Assembly (NCBI GenBank): GCA_902774025.1
Contig: CACYGY010000006.1
Span: forward strand, 1-62,957
DNA: 62,957 nucleotides
Reading direction: 5' to 3'
From: an uncultured Eubacteriales bacterium
Lineage (GTDB): Bacteria; Bacillota; Clostridia; Christensenellales; Aristaeellaceae
In this document: in pieces, positions 16,888 to 26,976 of the stretch
How positions within the stretch are numbered: position 1 is the stretch's first letter
Layout of the letters: every line of letters begins with the position of its first letter
The notes under the pieces: model-generated
Database searches by the model: none
What the model saw: only the letters and a program-made list of their open reading frames with translations
Told to the model about the DNA's origin: nothing
Position numbers and translations under genes: made by a program

Positions 16888-18223
16888 CCGGATCACTCCC
16901 TTCCGTACTCCGCTGGCTCAGCTCCTCAAAATAGGCATTCACCAGCTGTTTTTCCCCCTCCGTAAGACTCATGCCCTGAGCCGCCTGAACGGCCTGCTCC
17001 CGGTAGGTCAGGGACAGCTGTCCCAGGGGCACCGTGCCCTCTTCGCTTCCCTGTCCGGGGCCCGTCTCCACCCGGAGGCTTTCCCCTTCCCCGGCATGCA
17101 TCTCCGTCATGGTGTCATAGGTGGCCTTTCCGGCCATCTCCGGGTCCCAGACCCGTTCATATTCCCTCTGGGCGTACCGCCCGCCCTCCGTGCCGCTTTG
17201 GCCGCCGGAATTCCGGCCGCCTTCCGCGTTTCCGTTTCCGGAACCCTGACCGGCGCCGCCCCCGGATTTCTGTCCCTGGCCCTGGCCCTGACCCTGACCC
17301 TGGCCCTGACCCTGTCCCTGACCCTGTCCCTGACCCTGGCCCTGGCCCTGGCCCTGACCCTGGTTCTGATCCGGGTTCCGGCTCATCATGGCCCGGAGCT
17401 TCTGCATCAGCTCCATGGCCCTTTTCTCCGCATCACTTCCAGAGACGGCCTTCAGGGCTTCCCCGGTCCGGGCATTTTCCGTCTCTCCGTCTCCCATGCC
17501 CTCAAGGGACGCGGACATGTCCGTCTCTCCGCCCCCGTTTTCACCGCCGCTTCCCTGACCGCTCCGGGCCAGCGCCTGTTCCGCACTGTCCAGGCTCAGA
17601 AGAAGATCCTCCCTCTGCCGGCTGTCCCGGATCTTCCGGTCCAGCTCCGCCAGCACCCTCCGGATCTCCTCTTCCCTTTCCCCTTCGCCTTCCTTCTCTT
17701 CCTCCGCGGCCTTTTGGATCTCCTCCCTCAGCGCCTCTTTCTCCCGCGCCCAGGCCTTTTCCGCCCGGATCCGCCCCTCCAGGGGATTGGGCAGGAACAG
17801 AAAGGTCAGGAGGCAGGGCACAAGAAGCAGGGCCAGAAGGCTTTTCCCGGGCCTTTTCAGGGGAATCGCCCGCACGTCCATTTCTTCCAGCGCCTTCTGC
17901 GCATCCCTGCGCAGCAGATCCCCCATGGGGGTGTCCTCCGCCTCCAGGAGCGTCTGACACCGCTCCTCAAGCCCCGCCCGGTCCGCCATGACCGCGCATG
18001 CCCGGTCCGTCACCGGCCACACAAGCCCCGCAAGAAACCCCGCAAGCCCCGCCCCCGGAAGAGCCGCGGCCAGAAGTTCACGCGCCTCCAGAGGCCACAG
18101 GAAAAGGGTCAGGATATGGAGAACTGCCCACAGAACAAGGCCCAGAAGGCAGCCCTTCCATCCCCAGTCCAGCCCCCGGCGGAACCGGAGGCGGCGCCGG
18201 ATCTTCCCGAAAGCCCTGTTCAT
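16874..18223 (-). CDS. Membrane protein with a Gly-Gln repeat region (unknown function)
   Basis: No confident family assignment can be made. The 449-residue protein has two N-terminal hydrophobic segments (about 24-68), a third near 125-145, a charged Glu/Arg-rich helical part (about 150-215), and a run of about 15 consecutive Gly-Gln pairs near 288-318. A Gly/Asn/Ser-rich stretch and a C-terminal domain (REYERVWDPEMAG onward) follow. The layout is reminiscent of DUF4175-like membrane proteins found beside MoxR/vWA genes. It overlaps the ABC permease gene by 4 bp and moxR by 14 bp, so it is surely part of the operon. Confidence 0.75.
   Translation of the reverse strand: MNRAFGKIRRRLRFRRGLDWGWKGCLLGLVLWAVLHILTLFLWPLEARELLAAALPGAGLAGFLAGLVWPVTDRACAVMADRAGLEERCQTLLEAEDTPMGDLLRRDAQKALEEMDVRAIPLKRPGKSLLALLLVPCLLTFLFLPNPLEGRIRAEKAWAREKEALREEIQKAAEEEKEGEGEREEEIRRVLAELDRKIRDSRQREDLLLSLDSAEQALARSGQGSGGENGGGETDMSASLEGMGDGETENARTGEALKAVSGSDAEKRAMELMQKLRAMMSRNPDQNQGQGQGQGQGQGQGQGQGQGQGQGQGQGQGQKSGGGAGQGSGNGNAEGGRNSGGQSGTEGGRYAQREYERVWDPEMAGKATYDTMTEMHAGEGESLRVETGPGQGSEEGTVPLGQLSLTYREQAVQAAQGMSLTEGEKQLVNAYFEELSQRSTEGSDPDGES
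17270..17359. repeat. Hexanucleotide tandem repeat (CTGNCC)15
   Basis: Fifteen uninterrupted copies of CTGNCC run from 17270 to 17359, followed by a degenerate copy (CTGGTT). On the minus strand they encode Gly-Gln pairs. Because the unit is six bases, slippage would change length without breaking the frame. Confidence 0.95.
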
Positions 18224-19138
18224 GATTTCTTCCCTTTCCTTCCCCGCACATGCGCGGACACGGGCCTGAGCAGAAGCGCGGACAGAGCCACAAGCAGCAC
18301 GGAAAGCACCGCCATGCCCGCCATGCCCAGAAGGACCAGCTTCCCGGTCTCCACCCGGTCAATCAGTTTGTAGGTGGCCAGGATCCGTCCCCAGCCACGC
18401 CACAGAAAGAGCTCCTGGAAAGCCCCCGTACCGGACTCCAGCAGGCTGAAAAGGCTCACCCCGGGATTGGCCAGAAGCACGGGACCCATCATGGCCATGG
18501 CCTGGCCCTCCGTCATCTCCGCGTATCTCCTGCTGTCATAGAGCACGTCCGTAACCCGCTGGGGATAGCCCAGGAAGGCCGGCAGGCTCAGAAGGAACAG
18601 CAGAAGCGGCAGGGCCAGAAGGCTCAGGATCACCGCCGTCATGGTATGCCTGGAAAGGGTGGAGCAGAAGACTCCCAGGGATGCCGCCAGAAGGGCAAAG
18701 GCCGCCAGGAATCCCTGGGTGACCAGGAGCCTCTGCAGGGTCACGCAGCCGCTGAGCACGCACAGACCCTGAGCCGGCAGCGTGCTCCACTGCAGGAGCA
18801 GCAGAAGGGCAAAGCTCTCCAGGAGTTTTCCGGACACAATCCGGAAGGCCCCGGTGCGGGTCACCAGGAGCAGCTCCAGGGTCTGCCGCTCCCGCTCCCC
18901 GGCAATGGCCGCCCCCGTCATGGCCGGGGCCACCAGGGCCAGGAGCAGGGTTTCCACGCCCACAAGGGCCGCGTAGGCCCTGAGCCCCTCCGTATAGGCC
19001 GACAGGGCGCGGGGGTTGCGGATCATTCCGCTCATGGCATACAGTGCCACGCCAAGGCTCAGGGCCATGGCCGCCAGGACCAGAATGTGAAAGCGCGCAC
19101 CCCTCAGACGCCGCCTGGCCGAGGAGGCCAGAATGGGA

Positions 19139-19146
<8 letters not shown>
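18220..19146 (-). CDS. ABC transporter permease (ABC-2 type)
   Basis: The 308-residue integral membrane protein has about six predicted helices. Its loop APAMTGAAIAGERERQTLELLLVTRTGAF is typical of ABC-2 permeases of the NosY/gliding-motility type, which couple to the ATPase through the ER-E-T-LE segment. It overlaps the ATPase gene by 8 bp and the next gene by 4 bp. Its substrate is unknown; position suggests it works with the secreted and vWA proteins of the same operon. Confidence 0.87.
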
Positions 19147-20069
<923 letters not shown>

Positions 20070-20077
<8 letters not shown>

Positions 20078-22466
20078 CTCCGTCCCTCCCTTCCATGCTC
20101 AGAACAGGCAGGGGAATTTCCACATAGGTCATCTCTCCGCTTCCGCTGCGGACCTGCACATACAGTTCCCCGTCCCTGCCCAGATACTTCTGCGTGTCCC
20201 TGATTTCCTCACTGAGCCTGACCTCATCCCAGGCCTGCGCCTCATGATTCCACAGATATTCCTTCAGGTTGTCGTCATAGGTCTGGATATGGATCAGCAG
20301 TCGTTCAATCCTGGCATCCTTCCATTCTCCCAGGTCAAAGCGGAAAACGGGATTTTCCCGCACCGGGGTATAGTCGTCCCCGCTCTGCATGGCCTTCTGA
20401 CCGGGCTCCAGGCTGTCCGTCACTTCCCAGCGCTCGCACCGCAGCTGTCCCGGCAGCAGGCAGATCACCCCGGACCTTCCCCGCATGAGCCATTCCATCT
20501 CCAGGCGCAGAACGCCCCGGTGCTCCCGCTTCTGCGGCGCATGGCCGTCAAGGGTGAGCTCCGTCATGCCGATTTCATCCAGGAAGGTCACGTAGTACAT
20601 CTGCGTGCCCATTTCCGTGGCGTCATAGGCGCTGTAGCTCCGGGACTGCAGGGAGGACAGGACGCTCCGCTCAAAGCGCGCCTCCGCCGCCTGCTCCCCC
20701 CGCCGCCAGGCGGCCACGCTCTGTCCCATGTCCCCGTTCATGGCCATCTGCTCATACATGAAACCCTCCAGGTACACGGGACTGCGGGGATCCGCCGGGG
20801 TGCTCCTCGTCAGGGCAAAGGGGAAGCTTTCCCCCCTTTTCAGCTCCGGCACCCGGAGATACCCGTAGGGGGTCAGGATCATGCCCGCGGAAAGATCCCT
20901 GTCCATGCCGTTATGGATCTCCCCGTGGAGGCCGTCCCCCTCCATCCAGATGACCCCTTCCATCTTCCCCAGGTCCTGCCGGATGTCCGACACCGTGAAG
21001 ATCTGCTGTGTCCACGGACTTTCCGTCCTGTAGCCTGCGCTGTCCTGCGCAAAGCGGTAGCGCAGACTCTGGGGAACCGTGCTGTCCTCCTCCCCGTAGC
21101 TGTCATAGGCGTCATACCGGAAGGGACTGATCTGTCCGCCCCCCGCCCTGTGCTCCCCCGTCTGCGCCGCAGCCACGTCCACATAGGTGTCCACCCGGGT
21201 CTTTTCAGGACTCTGGCGCATGTACCCGATGCTGAGCATCACCTCCCGGTTGTCCCCGCTGCGGGTCGAAAAAACCAGGACCAGAACGAAGGAAACGGTG
21301 AAGAGCAGGGGATACACCAGCCACATGCGGTCTCCCCGGCCCCGGCGGCGGAAAATCAGGAAGGCCAGAAGGGCAAGGAGAATGGTTCCGGCAACGACCG
21401 CGATCCCGGGGATCAGGGAGGAGCTTCCCGTCACCGGGAGTTCCGCCACGCAGTCCACCAGACCGTAGTCCATTTCCTGATATCTCCGCAGGCGCTTCAG
21501 ATACAGTTCCGGATCCTCCTTCAGCAGGAGGCGCTGGAACAGGGTGTGCATTTCCGGCACGCCGCTGATTTCCTTCTGTCCGGGGCTGAAGGAAAGGGTA
21601 TAGATCCGCCCCTCCCCCACAGGGGTGACCACAAGGGCCCCCTGCTCCCGGTCTCCCTTGAGAAGGGGACTTGTCCAGACTCCGGGCATGTCCCCGTGCT
21701 TCTGCTTCAGGTCCGATAGGATCGGAGACAGGGCGTCCTCCTCCCGGACTTCCCCGGTCTCAAGGCCGGTCAGTTCCCGGAAGAAGGGATGGCTCAGGTC
21801 CTTTTCCGTGCCCGTGCCCTCCAGAAGGATCCCGCCCTTTTCCAGCCACTCCAGAAGGATTTCCTGCTGCCTGTCCGTCAGCTGCCTCAGGTCCGTGCCG
21901 TCAACGACCAGCATGCCGAAGGCGGACATTTCATCCCGGTTAACGGGGAAATTCTCCATTGTCAGGGGAATCGTCTGCCAGATTTCCCCCCGGTGCAGCT
22001 CATCCCCTTCCCGGGTGATCTCCAGATATCCCAGGCTCCTGGGATCCCGGGCGCACACCCCGACGAGCATGGCCGAGGGATTCAGCAGCCGGTCATACCG
22101 GAAGTTCCGGGCCATGACCTGCTCCTCCCCCCGGCACAGTTCCAGGGTGTACACATCCTGCCGGGACAGGATGCGCACCGTCATGTGAAATTCCTTCTCC
22201 GCTCCCCGGGGGAGACTCACGGGCACTTCCCAGCGGTCATACTCCCGGGTGCTCACATAGCCGTTCATGGCCAGCGTCCCCTCAAAGTCCTCCCCCTCGT
22301 TCCTCAGACGCACCGTCAGGGGCATGTACTGTCCGTAGGTCCACAGTCCCCCATAGCCCAGCTCCGCCTCCATGATGAGGCCCGGGCAGGCCTTTTCCTC
22401 ATGCATGCCCAGCGCCGTCAGGGGCAGGAGGGCCAGAATCAGCAGGATTCCCCAGAATTTACGCAT
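20070..22466 (-). CDS. Large secreted/membrane-anchored protein (unknown function)
   Basis: The 798-residue protein has an N-terminal signal sequence (MRKFWGILLILALLPLTALG), a large extracellular beta-rich part, and two closely spaced membrane helices around 360-410 flanking a short Arg-rich loop (RRRGRGDR). A second extracytoplasmic part follows. A GATase-like segment (MLVVDGTDLRQL to GGILLEGTG, about 195-235) resembles domains seen in vWA/BatA-type proteins. I chose the ATG at 22466 because GGAGG lies 5 bp upstream and the signal peptide then starts cleanly; an ATG 11 codons earlier lacks this. It is the first gene of the minus-strand operon. Confidence 0.8.
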
Positions 22467-22537
22467 ACTTTCCTCCCATGCCGGTCCCTTGCCGGCCATC
22501 TTACCAGACGGTTCAGGACACGCTTTTGTTCAGCCGC

Positions 22538-22558
22538 GGCAATTTTGTTACAATTGCC
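22538..22558. repeat. Inverted repeat in the divergent intergenic region
   Basis: GGCAATT and AATTGCC are separated by 7 bp between two divergent operons. It lies 19 bp upstream of the plus-strand -35 box and could be an operator. No regulator gene is adjacent. Confidence 0.4.
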
Positions 22559-22576
22559 CTGCATGCCCGGGCCGAT

Positions 22577-22605
22577 TTGACAGTCATGATCCCTGCGCCT
22601 ACAAT
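22577..22605 (+). promoter_or_regulatory. Promoter of the ParB-BMP operon
   Basis: TTGACA (22577-22582) and TACAAT (22600-22605) are separated by 17 bp, which is near consensus. Transcription would begin about 20 bp before the ATG at 22633, which has AAAGGAG upstream. Confidence 0.8.
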
Positions 22606-22632
22606 GAGACCGGACCGTGAAAGGAGTATTCC

Positions 22633-24573
22633 ATGAACTATCGAAATGAATCCCTGGCGGAATACCGTCTGGCCCTGAAAAAAGGCCAGAAATACTATCA
22701 TGACTGCCTGATCCAGGGCGTGTTCCCCTTCCCTCAGGTTCTGGACGAGATTCTCAACGAATCCTCCACCATGGGCCGGGTGGAAATGGGCACCCTGGAC
22801 ATTCCCATGGACCGGATCGTGGGCACCCTGGCTGCGGGACGGCGCAACGCCTTTGCCGGCAATTTCATGCCCCTTCTGGACGTGAACAGCGAGTTTGCCG
22901 CCAAATGGGTGTCCCTCTGCGCCGCCCATCTGACGGAAACGGGCATCACCGACCCCATCACCGTCCTGGAATACATGGGCCGCTTCTATGTCCGGGAGGG
23001 GCACAAGCGCACCAGTGTCCTGCGCCATTTCGGCGCCCCCACCATCCGGGCCACGGTGACCCGCATCATCCCCGCCTGGAGCGAGGATCCCGCCGTCCTG
23101 GCCTACTATGAGTTCATGAAGTTTTACCGCCTCTCCTCCCTCTACCATCTCCGCTTCACCCGCCCCGGATGCTATCCCCGCTTCCAGGCCGCCATGGGCT
23201 TTGAGGAAGACCATGTGTGGACAGAGGAGGAGCGGCTCAGCTTCCTCAGTTTCTACTGGTCCTTCCGCAGTGCATGCCAGAGCATGCCCGCCCTGCTCCA
23301 CGGCCTGGACGTGAGCGACGTGCTCCTGGCCTGCATGGAGATCTACAACTGGAAGACCCTGGACGGGCTGGACGCGGCGGAGATGAGCCGGCGCATCCGC
23401 TCGGTGGAGCCGGACCTGCGCTACATGGCCGACGACGGGCCCTCCAATGTGTCCACGGAACCGGAAACCCAGGAAAAGAGCGTTCTGGGCAAGCTCCTGG
23501 ACGGCCTGACCCGCGCACCCCTGTCCATCGCCTTCATTCACGCCCTCAGCCCCGAAAGGAGCGCCTGGTCCCGGGGGCACGAGCAGGGCCGCCTGTTCCT
23601 GCAGCAGGCCATGGGGGACAGGGTCAGCACCGAAAGCTTTGTGGCGGACGCGGAAGACCCGGACAGAACCATGGAGGAGGCCGTGGCCAGGGGCGCCCAG
23701 GTGCTCATGGTCACCGCCGCCACCCTCCTGGCCCCGGCCCGGCGCGTGGCCGCCCTGCATCCCCAGCTGAAGGTCCTGGTGTGCGCCCTCTCCGTGCCCT
23801 TCGCGGGCATCCGCACCTATTACACCCGCACCTATGAGGCCAAGTTCATCACCGGGGCCGTGGCGGGGGCCATGTGGAACGGAGGAAGCATCGGGTACAT
23901 TGCCCGCTACCCCATCCTGGGGGAGGCGGCGGCCATCAACGCCTTTGCCCTGGGCGTGCGCATGACCGCCCCCAACGTGAACATCCAGCTGGCCTGGTCC
24001 TCCGTGGACAGGGATCCCATCCGAGCCCTGGTGGACCGGCGGTGCCGCATCATCTCCGGACAGGAGACCAATGTGCAGGAGACCGGGCATGACGGCTCCG
24101 GCATGAGCACCATCCAGATGCAGCCCAACGGGGCTTTCCTGCCCCTGGCCTCCGCCTGCTGGAACTGGGGCCGTCTCTACGAGCAGATGGTGAACAACAT
24201 TCTCAGCGGCGGATGGGAAATCACCGATCCCGGCCGCGGCAACGCGGTGAACTACTGGTGGGGCATGAACAGCGGCGTCATCGACGTCATCTGGCCCGAG
24301 TCCCTCCCCGCGGGCGTGGCTCAGCTGGCGGATATTCTCCGGGAGAACCTGCTCCTGGGCCATATCCATCTCTTCCACTGCAGAATGCAGGACCAGCAGG
24401 GGCTGGTGCGCAATGACGGGGAAGCCTGGCTCACCCCGGAGGAGATCATGCACATGAACTGGCTGATGGACAACGTGGTGGGCACCATTCCCACCCTTGA
24501 GGAAATCATGCCCATGGCCAGGGAAACCACCCGTCTTCTGTCCCTGGAAGGGGAAGGAAAGAAAGGCGAATGA
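22633..24573 (+). CDS. ParB/Srx-like domain fused to BMP (PnrA-like) nucleoside-binding domain, cytoplasmic
   Basis: This 646-residue protein has no signal peptide or membrane helix. Residues about 50-140 resemble the ParB/sulfiredoxin-like fold (RIVGTLAAGRRNAFAGNF, then YVREGHKRTSVLRHFGA). A helical middle part follows. From about 295 to 600 the protein resembles basic membrane protein (BMP/PnrA) substrate-binding domains, which in transporters bind purine nucleosides; see segments AFIHALSPERSAWSRGHEQG and YYTRTYEAKFITGAVAGAM. In a cytoplasmic protein such a domain more likely acts as a ligand sensor than as a transporter component. Downstream genes encode a phosphoesterase and a nucleoside-phosphorylase-like protein, which supports a nucleoside ligand. 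Biological role unknown. Confidence 0.75.
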   Translation: MNYRNESLAEYRLALKKGQKYYHDCLIQGVFPFPQVLDEILNESSTMGRVEMGTLDIPMDRIVGTLAAGRRNAFAGNFMPLLDVNSEFAAKWVSLCAAHLTETGITDPITVLEYMGRFYVREGHKRTSVLRHFGAPTIRATVTRIIPAWSEDPAVLAYYEFMKFYRLSSLYHLRFTRPGCYPRFQAAMGFEEDHVWTEEERLSFLSFYWSFRSACQSMPALLHGLDVSDVLLACMEIYNWKTLDGLDAAEMSRRIRSVEPDLRYMADDGPSNVSTEPETQEKSVLGKLLDGLTRAPLSIAFIHALSPERSAWSRGHEQGRLFLQQAMGDRVSTESFVADAEDPDRTMEEAVARGAQVLMVTAATLLAPARRVAALHPQLKVLVCALSVPFAGIRTYYTRTYEAKFITGAVAGAMWNGGSIGYIARYPILGEAAAINAFALGVRMTAPNVNIQLAWSSVDRDPIRALVDRRCRIISGQETNVQETGHDGSGMSTIQMQPNGAFLPLASACWNWGRLYEQMVNNILSGGWEITDPGRGNAVNYWWGMNSGVIDVIWPESLPAGVAQLADILRENLLLGHIHLFHCRMQDQQGLVRNDGEAWLTPEEIMHMNWLMDNVVGTIPTLEEIMPMARETTRLLSLEGEGKKGE

Positions 24574-24574
24574 G

Positions 24575-25165
24575 ATGCGGATTCTGCTTGTGGCCGACAC
24601 GCCCTGCAAGGCCCTCTGGGACTATTATCAGCCGGACCGGCTGGAGAACCTGGACCTGATCATTTCCTGCGGGGATCTGAAGCAGGAATACCTGGAATTC
24701 CTGGTGACCATGGGCAGGGTTCCCCTGCTGTACGTGCCGGGAAACCATGACACGGGCTACCTGAAGCGTCCCCCGGAGGGCTGCGAGTGTCTGGACGACC
24801 AGGTGATCACCTACGGCGGACTGCGCTTCATGGGCCTGGGGGGGAGTCCCCGGTACAACACCCATCCCTTCCAGTACACGGAAAAGGAAATGGAAAAGCG
24901 GATCCGGCACATGCGCCGCAGCCTGCGCCGCTCCAGGGGCGTGGACATTGTGGTGACCCACGCCGCCGTGGCCGGGTACGGGGACGCGGAGGACTATGCC
25001 CACCGGGGCTTTGCCTGCTTCCGGGACCTGATGGACCAGTACCATCCCCGCTTCCTCGTCCACGGACATGTGCACCAGAATTACCAGTGGGACAGCCCCA
25101 GGGTCCGCACCTACGGGAACACCACCATCATCAACGCCTATGAGCGCTATATCCTGGAAATCTGA
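24575..25165 (+). CDS. Calcineurin-like metallophosphoesterase
   Basis: This 196-residue metallophosphoesterase has the metal-binding motifs in order: VADTP (D8), SCGDLK, VPGNHD, VTHAA and VHGHVHQ. This is the minimal single-domain form that acts on phosphodiesters or phosphomonoesters of small molecules. The first motif lacks the usual second His (D-x-P instead of D-x-H), which occurs in some subfamilies. The ATG at 24575 follows the previous TGA by one base. Substrate unknown; nearby genes suggest nucleotides. Confidence 0.88.
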   Translation: MRILLVADTPCKALWDYYQPDRLENLDLIISCGDLKQEYLEFLVTMGRVPLLYVPGNHDTGYLKRPPEGCECLDDQVITYGGLRFMGLGGSPRYNTHPFQYTEKEMEKRIRHMRRSLRRSRGVDIVVTHAAVAGYGDAEDYAHRGFACFRDLMDQYHPRFLVHGHVHQNYQWDSPRVRTYGNTTIINAYERYILEI

Positions 25166-25178
25166 AAGGGGTGAGGAT

Positions 25179-26159
25179 ATGGTGCACATTCTCTCAGCCA
25201 TCCATCCGGAGATCGCGCCCCTCCTGCCCCGCCTCTCCCTCAGGGCGGACCCGGCCCTTCCCCGGCACTGGAGAGGGGATGGCCTGACCCTGACCCTGAC
25301 GGGGACGGGGCCTCTGCGCGCCTCCGCCATGACCGCCCGGCTTCTCACCCTCCTGCCCCCGGGGGAGGGGGATTTTCTCCTGTCCCTGGGCACCTGCATG
25401 GCCGCGCCCCACATGGAGACGGGAAGGCTCTATGCCGCCAGCGCCCTTCTGGACCTGGCCTCCGGGCAGTCCATGTATCCGGACATGCTGCTGCGCCTGA
25501 ACCTCCCCGAGGCCTTTCTGACCACGGGAAGCCGCGTCCTGTCCGGGATGGATTTTCCCGGGGACCTCTACGACATGGAGGCCAGCGGCATCTTTCTCTC
25601 CGCCTCCCAGTTCCTGGGCCCCCACCAGATGGTCTTTCTCCGCCTGGCCACGGACCGGGGGGAGGCGGTGACCGCGGAAGCCGTGTCATCGGCCGTGGAA
25701 CGCTGCCTTCCGAATCTTCTCCGCGTCCTGGACATTCTCCGCGCCCTTTCCCGGGAGCGTGAAGAGGACATGCCGGATTCCTCCCTGTATGAGGAACTGC
25801 GCTGCAGCCACGCCATGCGCCTGCGCCTTGCGCAGCTTCTCCGCTACGCCGCCCTTGCCCGGATTCCCCTGGAGCCGGTCCTGGACCGGTACAGGGCCAT
25901 GCATCTTCTCCCCTGCCCCGGCCGAAAGGAGGGAAAGGAAATCCTTGAGCGACTGGAACACGACCTTTCTGAACCCTGCCTTCAGCCACCTGTCCGTGGA
26001 GGAGCGGGTTCTGAACCTTCCCCGGACCCGGACCATCCTCCGGCGCTTTCCCGGTGCCCGGGTGATTCCCATCCGTCATCACAAGGACGTCTTCAACCGG
26101 CCCCGGCAGGACCGGAAAAGCCAGTCCCTGTCCCCGGCCCTGATCCTGGGCAGGCATGA
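25179..26159 (+). CDS. Nucleoside-phosphorylase-like protein (MTA/SAH nucleosidase fold)
   Basis: The N-terminus HILSAIHPEIAPLL, the segment FLLSLGTCMAA, the ribose-binding-type motif DMEASG (about 130) and the catalytic-type Asp in RLATDRGE (about 151) fit the PNP/UDP family that cleaves the N-glycosidic bond of nucleosides. The GAGG ribosome site lies 4 bp before the ATG. In this frame the protein is 326 aa, longer than the usual 230-260. Its last about 70 residues (Pro/Gly/Ser-rich) run out of frame over the next gene for 215 bp. Either it has a long non-conserved tail or a frameshift removed the original stop, since a TGA at 25946 in another frame overlaps the next gene's start. Exact substrate cannot be read. 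Confidence 0.65.
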   Translation: MVHILSAIHPEIAPLLPRLSLRADPALPRHWRGDGLTLTLTGTGPLRASAMTARLLTLLPPGEGDFLLSLGTCMAAPHMETGRLYAASALLDLASGQSMYPDMLLRLNLPEAFLTTGSRVLSGMDFPGDLYDMEASGIFLSASQFLGPHQMVFLRLATDRGEAVTAEAVSSAVERCLPNLLRVLDILRALSREREEDMPDSSLYEELRCSHAMRLRLAQLLRYAALARIPLEPVLDRYRAMHLLPCPGRKEGKEILERLEHDLSEPCLQPPVRGGAGSEPSPDPDHPPALSRCPGDSHPSSQGRLQPAPAGPEKPVPVPGPDPGQA

Positions 26160-26976
26160 AAACACCTTTCTCCTCCCGGGCGCCCCGGTGTGCCAGTCCT
26201 TCGGCCATGAATTCATGACCGCCAGCCTGTGCATGAACTGTCCCTATGACTGCGACTACTGCTACCTCAAGGGCATGTATCCCTCCGGCCACCTGTGTCT
26301 CTTTGTGAACCTGGAGGACCTGGAGGCGGAGATCCGCGCCCGTCTGCTCACCGCCCCCCTGTACCTCTCCGTCTCCTATGACACGGACCTGTGCGCCCTG
26401 GAGCCCATCCACGGCTATGTCCGCGCCATGCACCGCCTGTGCAGCCTTCTCCCGGACCTGGTCTGTGAGGTGCGCACCAAGTGCGCCTGCACTGCCCTTC
26501 TCCGGGAGCTTCCGCCCCTTCCCAACTTCATCCTGGCCATGACCCTGTCCCCCCATGAGGTCATCCGCATCTCCGAGCACCGGACCCCTTCCCTGAAGGC
26601 CCGCCTGGAGGCAGTGAGAACCGGGCTGGACAGGGGGCACAGCATCCGGCTGTGCCTGGATCCCCTGCTCTTCACCCCGGACTGGCAGAGGCAGCAGCAG
26701 CTTCTCATGAAAACCATGCTCCGTGTCCTGGGCCCGGAAAGACTCCGGAAGGTCCGGGACTTCAGCGTGGGGAGCTTCCGGATCTCCCAGGCCTACCTGC
26801 CCGCGCTGCGGAAATGCTGCCGCACCTCCCCTCTGGTGCAGTATCCCTTCCGGAACGTTCGGGGGTATTACCAGTATCCCCCCTCCCTGGCCCTTGCCAT
26901 GGAGGCATCCATGACAGCCCTCCTCCGCCCCTTTGCGGATGAGGAGAAGATCTTTCGATGGGAGGCGGATCCATGA
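25945..26976 (+). CDS. Spore photoproduct lyase-like radical SAM protein
   Basis: The cluster motif C-x3-C-x2-C is present in LCMNCPYDCDYCYLKGMY, and the context SLSPALILGRHENTF and FRNVRGYYQYPP fits the SplB family, which repairs the UV spore photoproduct in Clostridia and Bacilli. There is no good in-frame ATG. I chose TTG at 25945 (SLSDWNTTFL, 343 aa), which has AAGGA 5 bp upstream and gives the normal family length. The stop overlaps the next ATG (ATGA at 26973-26976). It may be a paralogue with another substrate, because it sits in an operon unrelated to sporulation. Confidence 0.78.
   Translation: MSDWNTTFLNPAFSHLSVEERVLNLPRTRTILRRFPGARVIPIRHHKDVFNRPRQDRKSQSLSPALILGRHENTFLLPGAPVCQSFGHEFMTASLCMNCPYDCDYCYLKGMYPSGHLCLFVNLEDLEAEIRARLLTAPLYLSVSYDTDLCALEPIHGYVRAMHRLCSLLPDLVCEVRTKCACTALLRELPPLPNFILAMTLSPHEVIRISEHRTPSLKARLEAVRTGLDRGHSIRLCLDPLLFTPDWQRQQQLLMKTMLRVLGPERLRKVRDFSVGSFRISQAYLPALRKCCRTSPLVQYPFRNVRGYYQYPPSLALAMEASMTALLRPFADEEKIFRWEADP

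Noticed and set aside
17270..17359. The CTGNCC tract considered as a CRISPR or minisatellite
   Set aside because: The unit is only 6 bp, has no spacers and is in frame in a coding gene.
22513..24609. A 698-codon frame antisense to the ParB-BMP gene
   Set aside because: It is His/Gly/Val-rich as expected of an antisense reading of a high-GC gene, and the sense gene has a promoter, ribosome site and domain matches.
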